Source: Neospora caninum Liverpool
Taxonomy: Eukaryota; Apicomplexa; Conoidasida; Eucoccidiorida; Sarcocystidae
DNA: 64,000 nucleotides
Reading direction: 5' to 3'
Assembly (NCBI RefSeq): GCF_000208865.1
Contig: NC_018393.1
Coordinates: 3,614,714 to 3,678,713, forward strand
The notes below the pieces were generated by a model. It saw nothing but the letters and a program-made list of their open reading frames with translations. It was not told where the DNA came from and made no database searches. Position 1 is the first letter of the stretch. Every line of letters starts with the position of its first letter. Both the position numbers and the translations under genes were made by a program. Shown piece by piece: positions 54,198 to 64,000 of the stretch.

Positions 54198-55594
54198 AGG
54201 AGTGACTCGTGTCCGTTAGATCCTGGATACATCTCATACGCCGGTCAGTTGCTTCGAGGTTGCGGTTTCCTTTCCAGGTGCAATCGCCTCTGCTGGCACA
54301 GCCAAGTCCCTGAGTGCGCGGTTCTCCGCTTAACCAGCTTAGATCACGTTTGATTAGACACCTCCATATAAGCGGAACGATTCTCTGGAGTCGATTCCAG
54401 TTTTGTGTCTGCAGTTCTGAAGACGGGAGTTTCCGATACGACGACACATGGCAGATGCAACCGTATCGAATTCGCGAGAGTGATTTGGACCAATCTCTGT
54501 GCGCACACACAGAGAGCGTGCGCTTTGCTCCTCAAATTATCGCCATAGAACGGTCCGGCACGGCTTTGGCGGCAGAGAATAGGAATGCATAACCAATTGG
54601 GGGGACCGTTGGAGCCATAGAGGTGGCAGCAGAAGCCGAGTAAAAACAACTGGCACGTGGAAGTTCACTTATGTAGCTTTCCACGGCAGGAGGATCTTGT
54701 AGACCTGGGCAGCATAAAGGCCTCTCATCTTTTGCGATAGTCAGGCTGCGATGGGGCGTGTCCTCGTGGCTCTGGAGGGCTGAGACCCTGTGTGACCGTC
54801 CTCTAGGAGGTGCTTTCAAAACGGGAGGAAAATTGCTTCCGCCTCAAACAACTCAGTCACCCAATCTCTACACGCTGCGGGGCCTAAAACGGGCTCCCTA
54901 GGGCTGCAGCTAGATGTATGTACAGCCAAGGCCGGGCATGCGAACCAGAGTCCAAGTATAATGGACGAAACTATAAATTTACCCGTCTTCCAGCTTCCCG
55001 TGTTTAATTCAAAGCAGAATCTGGTTTCCGGGCGTCGACAATTTGCGGTTGTCAGAAGCTCCTGTCGGTCGGAGTTTCCTGGCCGCTTAACTCAGGTCGG
55101 AGATTCCCCCAACAAAATCCATGCATGCCGCTGGTGACTCGCTCACACTACTTGGTTTCCTGTAGAGCGGAATTTCTTGTCCAAATGACAGGCGTGTTAG
55201 AGAGCCCACATCACCGTTCACCGGCTGTGGAGGTGCTCTCCAGTTAACCGGAACTCTGAAAGCTGAACTGCCCATGGATACAGGCTGATCTTTAGGTCTG
55301 GAAATTCCCTGCTTCCCCCGTGATGACGCGTACTGTGAAGCGAAAATTGCCCAGTAGCCAGCGTTTGTAGGAGGGCGCCTCTCTGAGGAACAGCGAACAA
55401 ACTCAGGTTTCTCTCCCGAGCATCCTGGTGAACACGGAACGGCTGGGGAGCCCCGGCACCGTTTAGTACATTTTGACCCCGAAGAAGAATCAGACTTCTT
55501 TACTTGTACGCAGCTGTATCTGGAAGGCCTAGAAGTGACCTGCCTCTGGAAAGAGCCGGAAGGGCATTTGAGTGTGTCTTTGGGAATTCCAAAA
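54198..55594. promoter_or_regulatory. Divergent promoter region, TPR-like and CH-domain genes
   Basis: About 1.4 kb separates the two divergent start codons. A minus-strand frame at 55087-55734 overlaps the CH-domain gene and has no motif. No repeat or RNA gene is seen. Confidence 0.45.
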
Positions 55595-58500
55595 ATGGGG
55601 CGGGAGCAGGACAGAAAATTGATCGAGGGCCGGGAGGTATCGAAGGGTCCGCGACTGGCCAGAGAAGTGATTGTTTGGTTACAAGGCTTGGGGCTTTCCA
55701 CGCCTCTCCGCCATACACGACTAGATTTTGCCAACGGAGTGTTGGTTGCAGAAATCCTGCAGAAACACTTTCCAAAAGTAAGCTGCTTTCACGTCGCGAA
55801 AGAGCGCCTGATCATTGCTACGGTGGGCCGAGTAGTGGGAACGTCTATCCCAGGCACCGCATACTCTCTGAGATCGGCCAGTCACCGATAGATCAGAAGT
55901 CTGTCATACGCATTCTCGTGATTAAGATAATGTGCCAAGGTTAGTGGCAGCCAATAAAGACAGCAAGGCGAGTGTGGTGAAACGTGCCAGGCAAAAGCTC
56001 GAGGAAAAGCGAAGCGCAAACTCCATACCCTACAAACACGGCATCCGGACGTGTATGCCACTCTCTGCGTAGGCATTCGCAGTCACAATGTTGGACAACA
56101 GCTTCGGGATGGAGGCCAGATTGCGGAACTGGCAGTTCATTCAGCAATTTTGTTCCAAGCGGGACTTCGCCATCAACAGCCAAGATATTGAAGGCATTGT
56201 CAATTTTGAGACAGGTACTCTGGGGGAGTCTGAGAAGGATGCCCACATTAAAAATCGAGCTGAAAAGCCAGGAACTGCCTGACCCTCGCCTCATACACAT
56301 CGTCACAACCAACTAGCTGTCGAAATGTGTGTGTGACCGATCGTCGCATCGAATCGGCAACCCGTTGAGTGACCGTAGCTGTTTTTGAGGCCACCAACAG
56401 GATGCTCAGCTGGAACGATGGAGATAGCAACATTTTCCTGCTCTACACAGTGACGCATTTTTCAGTCCACCCCTAGATATCCTGGCGTTTGCTGGATTGA
56501 GGCTGAGATGCGCATGTGGAATGGTACGAATGGTACTGACATACGAGGATCCTCGTACCCGTGCCCCCTTTGCCACTATGTAGAGCGTTGAGGATATGCT
56601 TCTCGTTTTTCACTCCTCGCTTTTTCAAACAAATCTGCAGATGCTGCGGTGAAAGTCATAACCAAACTTTACATCTTTCTGACCGACCGTCCAGCAGCCG
56701 GACTGCCGCACAATGGCATCCCCACGCCCCCCGAGGTAGAAGGCAAAACGCCTTGCTACAGGAAACTCACTGCCTCCAGAATGCTCAAGTATGGCCACGG
56801 CGCAGGACTGGTCGGTTGCTGGCGACCTTACCACGCTGCATCGAGGCAGGAGTGTCTTGTGCCTCGAATGCCCGGTTTACACAACGTAAACGCTGCTTTC
56901 TGTCGCTCTGTCTCAGACAATCAACCGTTCATCCCATTGTGGACGAAGAAAAGAACTTGAAGCAAACGGGTAGCTTGCTCAAAGCGTACGAGGCAGTGAG
57001 CTCTTCACGTTCGTTCAAGAACGTCACCTCTCTAATTTTCTACATGTACCCCTTGGTGTGTGCCGTCAGCATTGTGCTGCCTACTTTCGTCAGGAGCTTC
57101 CAGATGGTCACTCGCTCAGATTAAACAGACAGTCCCACTCTTGCTTAACACACGGGTACCTGTGTTTTTTAAAAGTCGTGTGTCGGACGAAATGCTCGTG
57201 ACGTGACGGTAGACGCGGGAGGCTCGCAGTCGTAGATCCCCGTTACTGGGTGATGCACTGTGTGCTCCGGAGGGCCTTTTGCCGTCTTGCAGAGAAAACG
57301 CGACGAGCTTCGCGCGAAAATCGAAGAGAAAAACGCTCAGACCTATCTGCCCAAGGCAGCAAGGGAGAACGAATGCGCGGGGCACTCGTCGAAGACAAGG
57401 AAGAAGGACCGTCCTGACGCAACTGAGAAAACCCCCTGGCTATCCAACTTGAAAATCGTGAGAGTTCCGTCGGCGGTTTCAGTTTGCCGGCCCAAGCCTA
57501 TCACCAGCTTGCATGGCCAGAACACCGGGCCCGCCGTGCCGGAGGACACCAAAAAACCGTAACGCTGTGCCTTTCCAGTTTGTTTCAGGGTTTTGACTCG
57601 CTCGCTGCCGTGGCATCTGCCAAACAACAGTAAGGGACGGCTCTCTTCGAAACGCAGGCCGCACAACGCGGGACAAGCAAGTCCGCCAGCGCCTCCCAGG
57701 GTAGTGAAAACGCGAGAAAGCCACCTTGGTAAAGTTGTTGTGTGTTCTGTGCGTACGAAGAGACACGCGTCGAACGCCCGACCCAGACGGTCTCATACCG
57801 CCCGGCGGCTCCAGTGAGGTGAGAGTGCACGTCGAAGAAAACCGTAAACCACTTCACAGAGATACCGATTCCTACACATAAAAACGGACGGTAAATTCTT
57901 GCCTCATCAACATAGCAATACCTATATATATATATATATATAAGTGATATCTGTATAAGGCGAGAGAGATACTTAGATACAAATTATGCGGACTCTCGGG
58001 GTTGGAACACGAGGCTCGACCGCTCTTGCTCACATTTCGCGTCAAGTGGGGACTACACGCGGTTTGAGTTTTCCTCGATAGGCGCAGTTCCTGGACGTCT
58101 CTCTCGAGGTACATTAGGCTGTACACGCCGTCTCTGTCGGGGGGTTGGGCACTCTCTCTGTGGGGACCAGGGAAATCAGCCTCCGACACTGGTCAGAGTG
58201 GATTCGCCCGTCCGGCGTATCTCGGAGAGGCGGCGAAGCAGCGGAAGCAGCTACTGTGGAAGCACGTCGAATCGCGTTCTTGCAGCTGCACTTCAACGCA
58301 GCGCAAACAGGAGTTTCGGATCTGAGAAAAGTGTTGCGAAAGAAGACGGTCTCGGGGGCTCTTCAACCGACACTCCGGCCCGATTCGATGCCGCGAAGCT
58401 CTCAAGCTGGGGCACGCAACAGAGCGTGAGAGAAAAAAACTGCATTTTGGCATTCGAACGGAAACCGGGATGACGTGGTCTACACTGGTCTCGGGAACAC

Positions 58501-59730
58501 AGCTGCCGCATCCCCCGCAACCAGTCTAGAACTCCGTTTTCTCTCAGTGTTTGATGGCGATTTGCTACACACCTGCTTCCGTTTCCACTTTGTCACTCCC
58601 GACCCGCAACTGACTTTCCCTTCTAATAGGACAGGACGTGCCTGACTCTACACACGGGAAGTCGACACCAATGTGTCAGCTATCTGTCTTTCCGTTAGTC
58701 TGCCGGACAAAGAGCATCTGCCTGCGTTTCTGCGAAGTCGGGGAGACTTGGGGGTGGGGGGAGTGTTTCGCCTATCTATGCTTCCGCTTTGGACAACTCT
58801 GGACTCGGGGAAAAGTTGGTGTTTGTCCCGACGCGCCCCGCAGTCCTCAACCCAACGAAAGTCGGCCACTCGCTTTTTTCTCGATTAAAGGAGCAGCAGG
58901 GACATTCATGACATAGAGAACGACTGCTTCCAGAGACAAGGGATATACCCGGCGAGGCGACTCTACCCTGATGCTCCGCGAGGAGCTCTGCCTGCCCTTG
59001 AAAGTCTAGCGGGGGATCTTACGAGCACAAAGCATTCTCGGCTTTGTTGCTCTCGCATTTCTCCTTCGTATTTCCCCCTGTAATATTCCCCCAGAGTGAG
59101 ATTGAAGATAGTGCAAGAACTGTGCAGAAAGACGAAGACAGAAAGACAGAGACCGACACACTGACACAAAGGTTGGTCGAGCTCCTGTACCTCCAGCTTT
59201 ATGACGGAGGCGGCGGCGAAGTGGAAAGCGAAATCCAAGTCATTCTTTCCCAAATAGAACGCAAAGGTAACAGCCGAGACTTAGTAGTGATATCAATACC
59301 TCGTCACAGCTTTATCCATACACATGGATATCATACACATACACGCGTATAAATGCATGAAGCGTACACATGTAGGCAGCTGTATTGTTCGGGCCTGCGT
59401 GTCTACTTTTCTTACCATGAATCCGCCTCTGAATCTCGGTTTTTGTCTCTCACTTGGTGCATGCACACGTCTGTTAACATTTCTTGAAATCTACACAGGT
59501 TGAATTTCAACGTTTTGACATCGCGCTCCTGTTCTTTTTTCCACTGGAGATCAAAGTCTTTAGTGAGCAGCTTCTCGCCTTCACCGTTTTTTCCTTTTCC
59601 GTGCTGCCTCGTGATTTCCGCTAACTCCCATTTCTCAGGCTCCGAGGAAGAAATTGCCTCTGCCCGGCGGATCATGGCCACTTTCCGTGACCGTGAAACG
59701 GAACGGCACGCGGTGTCTAACGAGGTCTAG
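55595..59730 (+). CDS. CH-domain protein of the SPATA4/SPEF1 type, seven exons
   Basis: Exons are 55595-55777, 56073-56214, 56641-56735, 57293-57457, 58180-58425, 59095-59266 and 59639-59730; phases agree and give 364 residues. Residues from about 14 to 125 form a calponin-homology-like domain: REVIVWLQGLGLSTPL, then RLDFANGVLVAEILQKHFPK, LRNWQFIQQFCSKRDF, INSQDIEGIVNFETG, and VKVITKLYIFL. SPEF1/CLAMP and SPATA4 relatives bind microtubules, often in cilia, so a role on cytoskeletal or flagellar microtubules is inferred. After the domain come a charged helix (RKRDELRAKIEEKNAQTYLP), a Ser/Arg-rich region (VRRISERRRSSGSS) likely to be phosphorylated, and a C-terminal helical segment (TQRLVELLYLQLYD, then EEEIASARRIMATF). 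An unused exon-like segment at 57589-57629 would break the frame if included. Confidence 0.8.
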
Positions 59731-60521
59731 CAGAAAACCTACACCCGCCTCCTCCGTATTTTCCCGTATTTTAATTCTCATGAACCGGGCCTGCACAAGT
59801 AGAGTTATAGTTATTTAACTACTGCTTGAACGCCTGGGACTGTCATCCCGCCTGATTCTGGAATCCACCACTACTAGCTGACTTCAGCAGTCCAGTGAGG
59901 TCGAGGGTATCCTTCTGGCTTAGAGTAAATGAACTAGGAAATCCAGAGGTCAAAAAACTAAACGCCTGTCTCGGGAGAGAGCGCCTTTTTACCGGCAAGC
60001 AAATTCAGAAGCGTGAGGGGACGCGACCCTAACCGTAGAAGTCTCCGTCTCCGTGTGTGAAAGTGGGGAGGCGGATGCAAACGACTTACCCACCTAAACG
60101 GTTTCCTTTCAGAAATGGCCAAAATCAGAGACCAACAAATCACTTCACATGCAACCGGTGTGAACAAAAAGGGATTACTCGCCTGACATCTCGGGACTTA
60201 AAAACTCCCCTAACCATCGGTAACTTAACTCCATGGCGACGCATGAGCACTATTTTTCTTCGTATGCACACAAATGTAGGTAGATATATATGTATATATA
60301 TCTAATTGGTAAACACATGCACAAGTGCATTCGCATGCACATACATGTACATATGTGTCCGTGTTTTTTGAAAAAGTCCCGAGTAGATGCATGCGTATAT
60401 GAGTAACGCCGCACTGTCTCTGTCTACCTGAAGAAAAGAATACGCCTTTAAAAGGATACATGAAGGAGCAGGTATGCAGGGGTAACGAGGAAAAGAAGCC
60501 AAGGCAAACCGCCGCTCAGTT
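59731..60521. other. Intergenic region with cob fragment
   Basis: Convergent gene ends flank this stretch. Apart from the short cob-derived segment at 59803-59840 and a TA/TATG tract near 60282-60302, I see nothing supportable. Confidence 0.5.
59803..59840 (+). pseudogene. cob: Short NUMT fragment of cob
   Basis: This AT-rich island reads SYSYLTTA in one frame and is nearly identical over its first 20 nt to the YNWSYSYLT part of the cob insertion at about 18650-18680. The bases after it drift (a stop replaces the expected Trp). It is short, so chance cannot be wholly excluded, but the match to the nearby insertion is specific. Confidence 0.65.
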
Positions 60522-61436
60522 CTACTCCTCGGTGTCTCCGCACTGAGGAACGCCCTGCGTCTGGGGAGGGACAGAGACGACAAAGGCAAATGAGAGCGCG
60601 GACTGCAAGGTCGTTAGATGGAACGACGTCTCGTCGAACTGCGCCTCTCTCGGCTGCAGAAAAACACGAAAAAGACAAGCCTGTGACACATGACGCAATC
60701 GGAGAAGGGAAAAGGAAATCTCGAAATCACAGACGGAAGATGCAAAAATCGAGAAGAAACACATCTGTACGAGGAAGGATGACTGTTGAGTGAAAGACAA
60801 AGTCTCTCATTAAACGGACTGGCCGTATCTCTTTCCTTTCTTCTGTTCCCTTCCTTTCTCCTCATCCGTTCTGCTTCTCTCTCTTTCCTTTCCGTTCTTC
60901 TCTTTCTCTGCGTTCCGTCTCTGTGTCTCTCTGCGACGTTTCGATCTGCACGGCATCGACTGTCTCTCCGTCCTCTTTATTCTTATCGGAAAACACTCAA
61001 TTGCCGGCACTTTGCTGCTCGCTTTCTTCTCCGTCACACACGGCCTGCGGCGCGAAGCGTTTGCCGGCGTCCCTCGCTTGCGCCTTCTCTTCGCCTCGCC
61101 AGTTGCAGCGACGCAGGGCGGAGGCATCGTGAAAACTTCTCGCGGCTTTCGTACCCGCTGTAGATTGAACAGATTCATCAGCCACAGATTCGCGAGGAGA
61201 AACCGCCCCTGGCTCAGCGCAGCCGCCACGAGAAGCAACCCCACGAGGTCGTCTACAGTTATCTGAAAAAGCGTTTCCACACAGCGGCACAACATCGAAC
61301 ATGGCTTTGCCTTCGACACGGACGCCCATGTCTCTCTCTCCCTGGCCTCGACTAACATGCAAGAAAACCCAGTCTCGCTTCACACCCCCTGATACCCACA
61401 CGTGGCGCTCCCTATATTACACATATATATTTATAT

Positions 61437-61470
<34 letters not shown>

Positions 61471-64000
61471 GAGTATGCATACACAGTATATATGTGACTC
61501 TAGGGATTTAGCGTGCCTTCGATAGGAGGATACGCGTGGTCATATACGCTACGATTTCAGAGTTTCCCTCTGGAGGCAAATAGAGGCCAAACGCATGCGC
61601 ACCATCTTCGGCGCACAGACGCCTGTGGACGCACCCGTACTAGACGCACGTCTACAGTGAAATGCGCATAAAGACATAACTGTATAGACAGGTGAATAAT
61701 AAATTTGAAAAAAAAACATAAAGAGATACACAGAGAAAAAGCAAGGCTGTACCTCGACGGGTTGAGGAGTCGGCGGCGAGACGGCGCGGGTCTCCTTCCT
61801 CTCCATTTCCGCTCTGCGCTGTTGGCGTCCCTGGAGACGACGCACATGCGTTCGACACGATCCCTGGATGCTGCGCACAGCCCACGCCAGGCAGGCCGTT
61901 TTCTGCTCAGGGAGTCTCCAACTCGACAGCTGCATGCAGAAACAAAGAGGCGCAAAAACAGGCAAGAACGTGCAAAGTCGGGGACCGAGAGGAAGAGCCG
62001 CGCGCAGTGGAACAGGACAAAGAGAAAGAGTCCCACAGGCAAACAGCCGCAAGGGAGGGGTGTAAGAGGGGAAAAAACGGGAGAGTAAGAAGAGGCAAGA
62101 GACAGAGCTGAACGGAAGGGGAAGAAATAACATAACAGTGCGAAAGTAATGAAAGAGAAAGAAGACATCTCGAGGGAAAGGAAGGAACAATGAGAGAGTA
62201 TATCGAAAGGGAAAGGCGAGAGCTTACCTGGTCGAGGATAGCAGCGGCCGCTTGGAGTGGGACGCCTCGCAGAATACGCTTGACTTGCAACCGCTCGTGG
62301 AGAAACGGCAAGTTGTTCCGAAGTTCCTTGAGCTTCACCTTTAAAAAAACACGGACAACGTCATTGATGCGTCACAATCCTACATCTGAATATTTAGATT
62401 CTACGTGTCTCTCCACCTATGTAGCGATACGAGAGTGACATCTGCATGTGTATGTGACTGTAGAGACGGGCAAAGCAGCTTGAGTCTGAGCCTCCATTTG
62501 AAACACTCGAGCGGAAACGCGAGAGACACCGATTTCCCTTAGTACACACATCGACACGGGCAATGATACAAGATCATCAACAGAGAGTCACAGTCATATT
62601 CATAAACACATATATTGACAAATATGTATATATATATATATATATAAATGTAGATTTATAAACATTTATGTATACATATATGCACAAACGCATGTGCAAT
62701 CTACCACATATATTCACAGATATTAATACATATAATCTGGTGTGCGCAGGCTTATGAGTGGAAAGAGCTGTTCGCGACAGAAAATACAGATGGACTGTGA
62801 TAAGTAGTTACCTCCAACTTTTCTTGTCGTTTTGCAAGGGCTCGAATGGCGAAGCTCCAGAGGTAGTCCTCGATGCACAGAAAGACGAAACTGAAGAGAA
62901 ACGGGCGCAAAGAAAGGGAGCCTGGCAGTGAATAAGAGCGGCGCGAAACGGCTGAACAGGGTATAAGAAATGCACATTCGAGAGCAGTGGAAAGAAAACG
63001 ACGTAGAACAACCAAGAAAGCGCCTCGCCCCTCCTCACTGTGCAGCCTTCCCTCCCCTTCCCCGCCGCTCTCTTCCCATTCTAGCTCTGCGGTTCTTCCC
63101 TTTGCCGCCAAGGCTTCCAGATGTCCCTGTTTGTCAATCCGTCCTCTTCCTCGTCTCAAACATGTTTTCGGGCTTTCCTTCTCGTCGCAACGAACTCCGG
63201 TGGGAGCCTGTGCCCGCCTCTCCTCTGTGTTTCTTCTACCCCGGTGTCTACTGAGCTTAAGTTCTCGCCTGTCTTTCCACTTCGGCTCTCTTTTCCTCTC
63301 ACCCCTCAACTGCGCCAGCGACCGCCGTGTCACTTTCTGTCCGGTCTCTGTTCGCGGCGCTTCCGCTCCCAAGGAAGCGCGCGCTGCCCGCACGAGTCCC
63401 ACCCACGCCACCAGTCCCTGGTCCCCCCGGCGCAGAAGGCGAGAGGAGAGAGACTCGCCGGGTACACCGCGAAACCAACTCCCTGAGGCGAGACGCAATT
63501 TCCGTGTCGCAGCCGAGGGCCTGGACACACAAGACAGAACAGACAACGCAGGCTCAAAATCTGCATTCATAAACCCACACCAGACCCCCATGCGGCGGGT
63601 ACCCGACACACAATTTATATATTTATGTACATATATATATATATTTATTTATATATATTTATGAATGTGCAATGCAGATGTATGTCTGCAACTATGTGTG
63701 TGTAGGTATGATGTCTATGCGTATGTGGCTGTAGATGTATGTATGTCTACGAGTAGGTAGACATATGTTTATGTTTTACGGCCGTTCGCGCGCACCTGCA
63801 TGGATGGCAACGCCTTTCTAACAGGCTGCGCCCCCGCCAGCGAACAGCTAAGGGCGGGTTCAGGCGCGGATCGCGGAAAAGAAGCAGGTTATACGTGTGC
63901 AAATCTGTGCACAACTCCGACTCGAGGTCTTCCACGTAATAGTAGGCGCATGCAGAGTTTGTGTTGTCTTCTTCCAACGACGCATTTCCCCACAAAAGTC
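60522..64000 (-). CDS. Conserved-looking helical/membrane protein, 5' end off window
   Basis: Six exons are visible in coding order: 64000-63796 (open at the edge), 62890-62812, 62338-62228, 61929-61753, 61262-61155 and 60653-60522. They are phase-consistent and give 269 residues to the stop. The edge exon is hydrophilic and aromatic (YYYVEDLESELCTDLHTYNL). Next come FVFLCIEDYLWSFAIRALAK and a long Leu/Lys/Arg helix (KLKELRNNLPFLHERLQVKR), a basic coiled-coil-like exon (THVRRLQGRQQRRAEMERKE), a hydrophobic exon (DDLVGLLLVAAALSQGRFLL and LANLWLMNLF) that could cross a membrane, and a C-terminus with FHLTTLQSALSFAFVVSVPP. Tight introns and absence of low complexity in exons suggest a conserved gene, but I do not recognise the family. 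Its 3' end converges with the CH-domain gene. Confidence 0.7.
61440..61471. repeat. (TA)n microsatellite in intron of the edge gene
   Basis: A TA run lies in the intron between the basic coiled-coil exon and the hydrophobic exon. A second tract at about 62619-62646 lies in an earlier intron of the same gene, and a third at about 63626-63660 in the first visible intron. Confidence 0.85.

Noticed and set aside
56561..57124. 187-codon plus frame ending in a hydrophobic segment
   Set aside because: Most of it is intron 3 of the CH-domain gene. The segment after TGTCTCAG at about 56925 looks exon-like but cannot join its neighbours in phase.

Overview
The window is nuclear DNA from a tissue-cyst coccidian (Toxoplasma, Hammondia or Neospora type). 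The evidence is intron-dense genes with GT-AG borders, GC-rich exons set among (TA)n and pyrimidine-rich introns, many GCATGC motifs, a telomere-like TTTAGGG repeat, and nuclear copies of a mitochondrial cob gene whose translation closely resembles coccidian cytochrome b as I remember it. I cannot fix the species from the sequence alone. There are no bacterial operons, CRISPR arrays, phage or convincing transposons.

Layout, left to right: a secreted protein on the minus strand (1498-2790); a secreted Thr/Glu-rich protein on the plus strand (5883-7103); a two-exon WD40 protein (-, 8969-11210); a seven-exon PdxT/Pdx2 glutaminase of PLP synthase (+, 12684-16843); a scrambled mitochondrial cob insertion (18501-18882); a class IV PLP-dependent aminotransferase-like protein (-, 19436-22179); RNase H2 subunit A, broken by a 100-N gap and a frameshift (+, 24032-29427); a multi-pass RING-H2 protein (-, 32229-36826) with two further membrane exons upstream (37621-37939); a short uncertain gene (-, 41072-41982) divergent from TRM6, the non-catalytic subunit of tRNA m1A58 methyltransferase (+, 42207-49122); a TPR-like protein (-, 50623-54197); a CH-domain protein of the SPATA4/SPEF1 type (+, 55595-59730); and a conserved-looking helical or membrane protein that runs off the right edge (-, 60522-64000).

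The multi-exon models were built by hand. I required GT-AG (one GC-AG) borders, continuous reading phase across every junction and, where I recognised the family, conserved motifs reassembled across introns. Total lengths divide by three in each complete model. There is no operon logic: neighbours are unrelated housekeeping genes. The only thematic link is that a PLP-synthesis subunit lies near a PLP-dependent enzyme, which may be chance.

The most interesting items are the permuted cob insertion, with a linked hairpin repeat and a second cob scrap 41 kb away; a PIP-box on the catalytic RNase H2A subunit rather than on subunit B; the assembly fault inside the RNase H2A active site; a competing-acceptor choice that decides whether the RING finger is intact; and a 19-bp tandem repeat carrying the telomere heptamer. 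I did not find a wholly new multi-gene system.
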